Assembly: GCA_028688175.1 (NCBI GenBank)
Contig: JAQTYS010000155.1
Location: 1-6,471 of the forward strand
Source of the DNA: Methanothrix sp.
Lineage (GTDB): Archaea; Halobacteriota; Methanosarcinia; Methanotrichales; Methanotrichaceae
Reading direction: 5' to 3'
Length of the DNA: 6,471 nucleotides
Position 1 is the first letter of the stretch. The number at the start of each line of letters is the position of its first letter. Under the pieces are notes generated by a model. The model did not search any database and had not been told where the DNA came from. It saw nothing but the letters and a program-made list of their open reading frames with translations. The translations under genes and the position numbers were made by a program. Shown piece by piece: positions 1-5,077 of the stretch.

Positions 1-41
1 CCCTGCTCCATCGAAATATTTATGGACCCCTAACTAGATAT

Positions 42-119
42 CTATTTCGCTTCAAGTTCAATAGCAGTAGGTACGGCATTCATCCCGCCCCCTGAAGGGA
101 GCGGGTCTTCTGCCTGCTT
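42..119 (-). pseudogene. 3' remnant resembling the C-terminus of an IS605/IS200-type TnpB
   Basis: Read on the minus strand, 119-42 is an open 25-codon stretch ending in TAG. It begins KQAEDPLPSGGG and finishes MNAVPTAIELEAK. As I recall the family, this style of tail closes TnpB (OrfB) proteins of IS605-family elements in methanogens. Nothing else of TnpB is visible: no RuvC motifs and no zinc finger. The sequence immediately upstream is the end of trmY in a different frame, so this can only be a fragment left by a deletion or partial insertion. It contains a strong hairpin at 84-105, consistent with the structured 3' end of tnpB-overlapping RNA. The match is from memory of the family, not from a search, and a chance 25-codon frame is the alternative. 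Confidence 0.45.
84..105 (-). repeat. GC-rich hairpin, fully paired only in minus-strand RNA
   Basis: The arms are cccgccccc (84-92) and gggagcggg (97-105), separated by tgaa. On the plus strand, position 6 of the stem is a C/A mismatch (89 against 100). In minus-strand RNA the same position is a G-U wobble, so nine consecutive pairs close a UUCA loop. The stem starts 16 nt after the trmY stop and lies inside the tnpB-like tail. There is no T-run after it, so it is not a classical intrinsic terminator. It could be the right-end/omega-RNA hairpin of a degraded IS605-type element, or now act as a 3' stabiliser for the trmY transcript. Both roles are inference. Confidence 0.6.
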
Positions 120-121
120 TT

Positions 122-724
122 CTATAAAGTACAAAATGCGTTGATGTCCAAGAGCCAGTTTAAGAGGACTATGCAGTGATCAGCGTGCAAACTGGTCGGC
201 CCCAGAGAGACGACCTTGGCCCCGGCCTGCTCGATCAGAACCTCCTCTTCGGGTGTCATGCCGGTGTGGTCTCCCAGGATGAAGGCCGTCTCGTCATGAA
301 GGCTGTTTGCCTCAAGGCCTCGAATATCTGCGCCATCCTCGCGCAGGTAAATCAATTTTGCATCTTTGAGATCAGCCAGCAGCTCTACGAGGCCGCCGGT
401 TCGTACAAAGATTCCGGAGGTGGACATAGCCCACTGCGCTGCTGCGGGCAGCGTAAGGGCTTTTTTTAGCAGAGCGGCAGTTGTACGCTCGTCCGGATTG
501 AGGTGGCGCAGCGTCTCGCCCCGAAGCTGAATTGTCTTGGGAATCTCGCCGCCTAAGTGGATCAGGTAGACGCAGACATCCTTTCGAATGCCGTGCGAGA
601 TGACGAAGGCGGCAGTGACTGCCCGGCAGAGAATGTCCAGACGACCGGATGTACCTGGGATGTCTTCCAGGGAGAAGTTAGGAGTGGTAGTGGCCTTGTG
701 GCCGACGACGATGAAATTGCGCAT
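122..724 (-). CDS. trmY: tRNA (pseudouridine(54)-N1)-methyltransferase TrmY
   Basis: This 200-aa protein matches archaeal TrmY (DUF358), a SPOUT-class, SAM-dependent enzyme that methylates N1 of pseudouridine 54 in the tRNA T-loop, acting after the Psi54 synthase (Pus10 in many archaea). Visible family signatures are PGTSGRLDILCR (about 23-34), SHGIRKDV (43-50), LNPDER (75-80), GIFVR (104-108), the SAM/knot segment ILGDHTGM (149-156) and SLGPTSLHADHCI (173-185). The frame is open to an ATG at 808, but the extra 28 residues have no counterpart in the family. Members begin at the MRNF/MREF-like residues, so I place the start at 724. No good Shine-Dalgarno precedes 724. A TATA-like TTGTATTT about 20-28 nt upstream (743-750) would fit a leaderless transcript. 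The last residues (INAFCTL) run past the usual family end, next to the IS-like remnant. It lies 102 nt downstream of the 695-aa TPR gene. Confidence 0.93.
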   Translation of the reverse strand: MRNFIVVGHKATTTPNFSLEDIPGTSGRLDILCRAVTAAFVISHGIRKDVCVYLIHLGGEIPKTIQLRGETLRHLNPDERTTAALLKKALTLPAAAQWAMSTSGIFVRTGGLVELLADLKDAKLIYLREDGADIRGLEANSLHDETAFILGDHTGMTPEEEVLIEQAGAKVVSLGPTSLHADHCIVLLNWLLDINAFCTL

Positions 725-826
725 GGGTCTGAAGACGAGCAGGAAATACAAGCATCTTTCGGACTGCAACCAATCAGCATTTAGTCTCTTAATTGAATCT
801 GAGATCATTCATCATTTCAATTCACC

Positions 827-2914
827 TTATCGCATCCCTACCTCTCCATCATCCAGGAAGCCGTACTGTGCCCAGTTGGTACTCCAGGCCTGCAGAGCCT
901 CGTCATTCTTGCCCAGGGGCTTTCCATCGGGTGAGACGTTCTTGCCTCTGTTCGGATTATGCCAAAAGGCGGTAGCGTCAGAGTTGACGAGCATAATGTT
1001 CTCGAAATTTCCGGATGATTCGTTGTACCAAGCTGAGGTGATCCTGATAATCTGGCCATCGGCAATCCAGGCGTTGTGGTAGACGGTGATACCCTTTGTC
1101 CACCACAGGTTCATGACGCTCTGTTTATCATCTGTCGGCAGCAGGTTAAGAGTACCGTCAAAGGCCTCAACGGATTCGTTATATCTTCCAAGCGAGACGA
1201 AGATGTCGGATTTCCTTATCCATGAACCCAAAGCCTTCGAGGAGTTCAGGTCGATAACCCTGTTGTATGCCTCCAGGGCCGCCTCGCTCCTGCCCAAATT
1301 GTCCAGGTTCTCGGCCTTCAGCCACCAGGACTCGGAGTCCTTGGGATTCATTTCAATGCTCTGATTGAGGATTTCTAATGCTCTCTCGTAAGCCTGTATG
1401 GATTCGTTATACCTTTTCAGGCTCAGGAGGACATTGCCCTTCCCAGTCCAGGCCTTGGCAGACTCAGGATCGATCTGGGTAGCCTTCTCATAAGCCTGGA
1501 GGGATTGGTTGCATGCATCGGCTGCCTCATCAGCTCTGTCCGGGCCAACGAGCGCCTCAGCTTTCCCAAACCATGCATCAGCCTTGGCGAGTGACGCTGA
1601 AGAGGACCCAAGCTTCTGATCGATGGCATGGAGAGCCCCATCGTAGGCTTGAATAGATTCATTGTATCTGCCCATGTTTCTCAAGGCCGCTCCTTTGCCA
1701 GACCAGGCAGCAGCACTATCATGATCGATGGCGATGGCGCATTCGTAAGCATGCACAGCTTCGCGGTTTCTGCCCAAGCTCCTCAAAGCATCGCCCTTTC
1801 CGATCCAGGCTTTGATATCAGTTGCATCCAACTGCAAGGCGCGTTCATAAGCCTCGATAGATTCGTCAAATCTGCCGAGTTCGTTTGAAAGAATCTCGCC
1901 CTTTACTTCCCAGGCCAGCACATATTCCGGGGTGATTTGCGTGGCATTGTTCAGGGCCTCAACCGCTGCCTCATACCTGCCCAGCTCCCGGAAGAGGAAT
2001 GCTTTGCTGACCCATGCTCCTGAAATGGTGGGGCTTTCTTCGATACTCCTGTTCAGGCGTTCCATGGCCTTTTTGAAGCCTTTCGAGGATTCATTGCGCC
2101 TTCCCAGTTCGTCCAGCACTTCCGCCCGATTCTGCAAAGCCTCCTGGCCCACTAATTCCGGATCCAACTCGATGACCTTGTCATAGTTTTCTACAGCCTC
2201 CTCAAGACTTGCCTTGGATTCATCCTTCCGGCCAATGGCTGCAAGACTCTGACCCAGGTGGGATAGGACTACAGCTTTTCCCTCGTAGGCTTGCGCCAGA
2301 TTTTTACTATCATTGGCAGGCGTAAGCTGGAGAGCTTTGTCATGAGCTGCGAGAGAATCGTTGTACCTGGCAAAGTCGTCATTGAAAATGGCCAGGTCAT
2401 CATAGATCACGCCTTTACCTGACCAGGCTTGCGCATATTTGGGGTCGATCTTTAAGGCATTATCAAAGACCTTTAGGGCTTCCTCAAAGGCTCTGGTGCT
2501 CTCCACTCCGTGCGATCCGTAAGCCGCCTGGCGGAAGGCGTAGCCCTTCCACAACAGGTAGGTGGTGTTTTCAGGATCAAGCTCGATAGCCTTGTCGTAG
2601 GACTGAAGCGATTCATCGAACCTGCTCTGGTTCTGGGTGATCACCCCGGCCATGTTCAGGCAGGAGGCTTTGTGGGCCCAGAGGGTAGCGTTCTGGGGAT
2701 CGATCTTGATGGCCTTATCAATCGCATGAAGCGATTCTTCAAGAGATCCATTGTTATAAAGCTCCAGGCTCTTTTCATACCAGTAGTCTGCGCTTTTCTC
2801 GTCTTCTGCTGCAGCGCCGATGCAGAGTGCGGCCAATGTCAGCATAGCGAGAGCAAATCCTGCTTCTGCTATCAACAGTGGCCTCTCAGTTCTTAAGGTT
2901 CCTTTTAATTTCAT
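827..2914 (-). CDS. Exported TPR-repeat protein, 695 aa, with unique C-terminal tail
   Basis: Residues 1-36 form a signal peptide (basic start, hydrophobic 18-35, likely cut after GAAA). About 14 TPR units follow at roughly 42-600, mostly 34 residues. Longer units include 41-residue versions at 76-116, 257-297, 445-485 and 486-526. A 95-residue non-repeat tail (601-695) ends the protein. Units show the TPR pattern W4, G8, small residue 20, aromatic or hydrophobic 24, A27 and P32. I count 17 N-x-S/T sequons, five at unit position 18 (e.g. RYNES). TPR arrays bind proteins or peptides; the partner here is unknown, and an extracytoplasmic place is inferred from the signal peptide and sequons. The frame extends to a TTG at 2974, but the ATG at 2914 has GGGTGA 4 nt upstream and gives a clean signal peptide, so I use it. 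Unlike its three neighbours it lacks the terminal LGY cap. It is the last TPR gene before trmY. Confidence 0.9.
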   Translation of the reverse strand: MKLKGTLRTERPLLIAEAGFALAMLTLAALCIGAAAEDEKSADYWYEKSLELYNNGSLEESLHAIDKAIKIDPQNATLWAHKASCLNMAGVITQNQSRFDESLQSYDKAIELDPENTTYLLWKGYAFRQAAYGSHGVESTRAFEEALKVFDNALKIDPKYAQAWSGKGVIYDDLAIFNDDFARYNDSLAAHDKALQLTPANDSKNLAQAYEGKAVVLSHLGQSLAAIGRKDESKASLEEAVENYDKVIELDPELVGQEALQNRAEVLDELGRRNESSKGFKKAMERLNRSIEESPTISGAWVSKAFLFRELGRYEAAVEALNNATQITPEYVLAWEVKGEILSNELGRFDESIEAYERALQLDATDIKAWIGKGDALRSLGRNREAVHAYECAIAIDHDSAAAWSGKGAALRNMGRYNESIQAYDGALHAIDQKLGSSSASLAKADAWFGKAEALVGPDRADEAADACNQSLQAYEKATQIDPESAKAWTGKGNVLLSLKRYNESIQAYERALEILNQSIEMNPKDSESWWLKAENLDNLGRSEAALEAYNRVIDLNSSKALGSWIRKSDIFVSLGRYNESVEAFDGTLNLLPTDDKQSVMNLWWTKGITVYHNAWIADGQIIRITSAWYNESSGNFENIMLVNSDATAFWHNPNRGKNVSPDGKPLGKNDEALQAWSTNWAQYGFLDDGEVGMR
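830..1114 (-). other. Unrecognised Trp-rich C-terminal tail of the 695-aa TPR protein
   Basis: This encodes residues 601-695. It begins with what looks like the A helix of a fifteenth repeat (LWWTKG, W at 604 and 605) but then leaves the TPR pattern. It carries seven Trp in 95 residues, an alternating hydrophobic stretch around GQIIRITSAWYNES (620-633) and ENIMLVNSDATAFW (638-651) that reads like beta-strands, a Gly/Pro/Lys-rich link (GKNVSPDGKPLGKN) and a final segment, NDEALQAWSTNWAQYGF, that partly recalls a TPR helix B. I do not recognise a family. It could be a small ligand- or wall-binding domain, or a decayed pair of repeats. Confidence 0.6.
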
Positions 2915-2918
2915 CTTT

Positions 2919-2924
2919 TCACCC
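2919..2924 (-). promoter_or_regulatory. Ribosome binding site deciding the start of the 695-aa gene
   Basis: Minus-strand GGGTGA lies 4 nt before the ATG at 2914 and matches the archaeal anti-SD complement GGAGGTGATC at GGTGA. It supports this ATG over the in-frame TTG at 2974, which has only A/T-rich sequence upstream. Confidence 0.75.
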
Positions 2925-2936
2925 ACATCCCCGGTT

Positions 2937-2963
2937 TCATTGCCCAAAGGTGAGAGGCAATGA
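2937..2963 (-). repeat. 8-bp inverted repeat in the leader of the 695-aa gene
   Basis: On the minus strand TCATTGCC (2963-2956) and GGCAATGA (2944-2937) are perfect complements around an 11-nt loop, TCTCACCTTTG. The stem lies in the 84-nt gap between the 438-aa and 695-aa genes, 12 nt upstream of the Shine-Dalgarno. The loop contains TCACCT, which can pair with the GGGTGA of that Shine-Dalgarno (five Watson-Crick pairs and one G-U). No T-run follows the stem, so a terminator is unlikely. A regulatory role is inference. Confidence 0.45.
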
Positions 2964-2998
2964 TGATTTTTCAATAAATTTACAAAAAGTTAGCTGGG

Positions 2999-4315
2999 TT
3001 ACTCCCTGTATCCCAGCTTCTCCGCCATCTGGAAAGCCCAGTTGCCCTCGATTCTCTTGCCCAGGGCCTGCAAGGCTTCTCCCTTGCCGTGCCAGGCATC
3101 TCCATTGAGTGGGAAAATCTCGATGGCCTGCCTGTAGGCCTCCAGAGCCTCTTCATTTCTGCCCAGCTTGAGCAGCGCATCTCCCTTTCCCGCCCAGGCA
3201 GCATCTGATGCCGAGGATATGGCATATGGGCCCGGAGAGACCTCTATGGATCTGTTAAAGGCATCTATTGCCTCTTCGTACTCACCCATCTTGAAAAGAG
3301 CCCTACCCTTGCTCTCCCAGGCCATAGAATCTTCTGGATTCTCCTGTATCTCCAGCTCTTTGATCTCCAGGAGGGATCTGTAGGCCTCCAGTGCCTCATC
3401 CTTCCTGCCTGTTGCATTCAGGGCATCGCCCTTGCCGATCAGGGCATTAGTTATCCAGTTGCTTTCATTGGCGCCCTGCTCTATGACCTTTTGATAGGTC
3501 TCTATAGACTCGTTGTACCTGTGCAGGTCACTGAGACTCTGTGCCCTGGCCATCAAGGATGTTTTGTCCTCGGGATCGAGCTTTAAGGCCTCATCGAATG
3601 CCTGCAGGGCCTCCTCTGGCCTCTCAGCTTCCTTCAGAATGGTGCCTTTGATATCCAGCACCAGCTTCCTGTCCTGGATGTTGTCCTTGTCCGTCAGATT
3701 GAGTGCCCTGTCTGAGGCCTTTAGGGCGTCGTCGTACCTCCCTGCTTCTGCAAGGAGGTGGCTGATGGTGATAGCAGCCATGCCGGCCTTTGAGCTGTTC
3801 GTCTCGATGGATTTTTCGTAGGCGTCAATGGCCTCTTCCCGTCTGTTCAGGCTGATGAGAACCTCAGCCATCTTGAACCAGGTCTCTCCACCCGCCTGAC
3901 TATCGGCCAGGGTCTGGTTATAAACCTGGACAGCTTTCTCCCTCGCCTCCTTGGCTTCGGTCTGCCTGTCCAGCGAATCGAGGATCCCTCCCCGGCTCCA
4001 CCAGGCATCAGCATCATCTGGATTCTTTTGCAGATCCTCGTCTGTGAGGTTCAGGGCTTCATTATAGGCCAATTCTGCCTTGTTTCTGTCGCCCATGAAC
4101 TCATGCACCTGTGCTTTATCCAACCATAAGGTAGCGTTACTGGAATCCAGATCAATGGCCTTATCAAAGGCCTGCAAAGCGCCCTCGAAGGAGCTGTTGT
4201 TGAACATCTCGTCCTCGCCCTTCTTGGACCAATCCTCTGCAGTCATCTCCTGTGCCAGTGACGAGGCGCAGAGCATAGCTATCGCTAACAAAGCGATTAC
4301 AAATCCTGTTCTCAT
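2999..4315 (-). CDS. Exported TPR-repeat protein, 438 aa
   Basis: A signal peptide occupies residues 1-21 (MRTGF, hydrophobic core IALLAIAMLCASSLA, likely cut before QE). About 11 TPR units then fill 26-438 with no spare domain. Two tandem 41-residue units lie at 61-101 and 102-142, and a third at 289-329; the rest are 34-40 residues. The final unit is a C-cap ending AEKLGYRE, like the LGY ends of the two upstream paralogs. I count 11 N-x-S/T sequons, including overlapping ones in FNNSSF and one YNES at unit position 18. The protein is probably translocated and may be glycosylated; its binding partner is unknown. The ATG at 4315 has GAAGGT 6 nt upstream, and the stop of the 25-codon ORF overlaps it as ATGA, suggesting translational coupling. 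It ends 84 nt before the 695-aa gene. Confidence 0.92.
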   Translation of the reverse strand: MRTGFVIALLAIAMLCASSLAQEMTAEDWSKKGEDEMFNNSSFEGALQAFDKAIDLDSSNATLWLDKAQVHEFMGDRNKAELAYNEALNLTDEDLQKNPDDADAWWSRGGILDSLDRQTEAKEAREKAVQVYNQTLADSQAGGETWFKMAEVLISLNRREEAIDAYEKSIETNSSKAGMAAITISHLLAEAGRYDDALKASDRALNLTDKDNIQDRKLVLDIKGTILKEAERPEEALQAFDEALKLDPEDKTSLMARAQSLSDLHRYNESIETYQKVIEQGANESNWITNALIGKGDALNATGRKDEALEAYRSLLEIKELEIQENPEDSMAWESKGRALFKMGEYEEAIDAFNRSIEVSPGPYAISSASDAAWAGKGDALLKLGRNEEALEAYRQAIEIFPLNGDAWHGKGEALQALGKRIEGNWAFQMAEKLGYRE

Positions 4316-4389
4316 TTACAGACCTTCTTTAGGGAACAGGCACAAAGTGTTGCCAGAGATACTAATACTAAGATTGTTTTTGACTTCAT
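4312..4389 (-). CDS. 25-codon signal-peptide-only ORF, probable truncated paralog or coupling leader
   Basis: ATG at 4389 opens 25 codons beginning MKSKTILVLVSLATLCAC and ending SLKKVCK before TGA at 4314-4312, whose first two bases are part of the ATG of the 438-aa gene (ATGA overlap). The peptide lines up without gaps with the signal peptides of the flanking genes (A.LCA.SL here, AIAMLCASSL and AVAMLCATAL in the neighbours). It has GGGGGT 6 nt upstream, in the same place as the GGAGGT of the 203-aa gene, and is preceded by a 38-nt spacer related to the spacer before that gene. So it is the front of a TPR paralog without its body. Either it is a remnant of a deleted gene, or it is kept as a short leader that couples translation to the next gene. 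Expression cannot be judged from sequence. Confidence 0.5.
   Translation of the reverse strand: MKSKTILVLVSLATLCACSLKKVCK
4322..4327 (-). promoter_or_regulatory. Ribosome binding site of the 438-aa gene, inside the 25-codon ORF
   Basis: Minus-strand GAAGGT precedes the ATG at 4315 by 6 nt (CTGTAA). This is the same layout as GGAGGT-TTGTGA-ATG of the 203-aa gene and GGGGGT-TTGTGA-ATG of the 25-codon ORF. It lies within the coding part of the small ORF, so ribosomes leaving that ORF would end on this site. Confidence 0.55.
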
Positions 4390-4427
4390 TCACAAACCCC
4401 CGTTAACTTAACAAAAATATGTCGGGA
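4390..4427 (-). repeat. 38-nt intergenic spacer, second copy
   Basis: This spacer lies between the stop of the 203-aa gene and the ATG of the 25-codon ORF. It has exactly the same length as the spacer at 5040-5077 and, aligned without gaps, 26 of 38 positions agree by my count. The agreement is strongest next to the ATG (tcacaaacc in both on the plus strand). The Shine-Dalgarno inside it, at 4396-4401, is GGGGGT instead of GGAGGT, a likely weaker site. Confidence 0.6.
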
Positions 4428-5039
4428 TCATCCTTGATACCCCAGCCCTTTGGCCTTGGCATAGGCAGCATCCGCCTCAGCCTGACGGCCCGATGCCTTC
4501 AGGGCGTCTCCCTTCAGGCTCCAGACCTGTACATCGTTAGGCTCTATTTGCAGGGCGCTGTCAAACGCCTCGATGGACTCGTTATATCTGTGCAGCTCGC
4601 TGGCGAGGATGACACCAGACATCTTCCATGCCATCTCGTTCTTGGGATCGAAGTTGGTGGCATTATCGAATGCCTTCACGGCTTCTTCCGGCATGTCCAC
4701 ATTATGAAGCAACAGTCCTTTCTCGGTCCATATCGTCGAATTCTGGGGATCGGCCTGCAGAGTTTTGTTCAGGATCTCCAGGGCTTTCATGTAGGATGAG
4801 ATTGCCTTATCATGCTCATTCAGCCAATCAAGAGCTGTGGCCATATTTATCCAGGCTGCCTTGTTGCCGGGTTCTATTTGAGCAGCCATCCCGAAGGCCT
4901 GAACAGCCTCTTTGTAAGATCCGTTCTTGCTCAGTTCGAAGCCATTTTTCATCCGGCTTTCTGCGCTCTTCTCTCCTGCCAATGCAGTGGCACAGAGCAT
5001 GGCCACTGCCAGCAGAGCGATAGCAAATCTTGCTTTCAT
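4428..5039 (-). CDS. Exported TPR-repeat protein, 203 aa
   Basis: This is the smallest full member of the cluster. A signal peptide covers residues 1-21 (MKARF, core AIALLAVAMLCATALA, likely cut before GEKSAE). Five TPR units follow at 26-59, 60-100 (the 41-residue form), 101-134, 135-169 and 170-203. The last unit ends AKAKGLGYQG and agrees with the last unit of the upstream gene at 18 of 22 positions by my count, pointing to recent duplication or gene conversion. Five N-x-S/T sequons are present, including YNES at unit position 18 of repeat 4 and LNKT in the 41-residue unit. The start ATG at 5039 has a strong GGAGGT 6 nt upstream. The gene follows the upstream TPR gene after 38 nt, compatible with one transcript. 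Function beyond a protein-binding scaffold outside the membrane is not evident. Confidence 0.92.
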   Translation of the reverse strand: MKARFAIALLAVAMLCATALAGEKSAESRMKNGFELSKNGSYKEAVQAFGMAAQIEPGNKAAWINMATALDWLNEHDKAISSYMKALEILNKTLQADPQNSTIWTEKGLLLHNVDMPEEAVKAFDNATNFDPKNEMAWKMSGVILASELHRYNESIEAFDSALQIEPNDVQVWSLKGDALKASGRQAEADAAYAKAKGLGYQG

Positions 5040-5077
5040 TCACAAACCTCCTTTAAACTCGAAAGAGTATGGAGTGA
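5040..5077 (-). repeat. 38-nt intergenic spacer, first copy, with strong RBS
   Basis: This spacer separates the two upstream TPR genes and holds GGAGGT at 5046-5051, 6 nt before the ATG at 5039. A diverged copy of equal length occurs at 4390-4427. It is too short to show a convincing archaeal promoter, so the 203-aa gene is probably expressed with the gene before it. Confidence 0.65.

Noticed and set aside
13..26. Plus-strand AT-rich cgaaatatttatgg as a promoter
   Set aside because: No plus-strand gene follows it, and it could equally be an element of whatever lies to the left; a single AT-rich stretch is not enough.
35..44. Ten-base palindrome tagatatcta at the end of the tnpB-like tail
   Set aside because: Short and AT-rich, with no second copy in the window; chance occurrence is likely.
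84..105. Intrinsic terminator of trmY
   Set aside because: The stem is strong but no T-run follows it on the minus strand, and archaeal termination relies on T-rich tracts.
588..1082. Plus-strand open frame of 164 codons
   Set aside because: It spans trmY and the tail of the 695-aa gene antisense, with no family resemblance and low-complexity Ser/Arg/Pro composition typical of shadow frames.
1140..2900. Regularly spaced short DNA repeats such as gattcgttgtatctt-like strings about 102 or 123 nt apart, CRISPR-like at first sight
   Set aside because: They encode the RYNES motif in successive TPR units, stay in frame, and vary at third positions. The spacing follows protein repeats, not a CRISPR array.
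2915..2974. Longer 715-aa version of the TPR gene starting at TTG 2974
   Set aside because: The start is a TTG without a ribosome site, the added 20 residues would spoil the signal peptide, and the hairpin lies in this stretch; the ATG at 2914 has a good Shine-Dalgarno.
4312..4389. Lipoprotein reading of the LCAC motif in the 25-codon ORF
   Set aside because: The residues before the Cys do not form a clean lipobox, the same LCA string occurs in neighbours that are cut later, and only seven residues follow.
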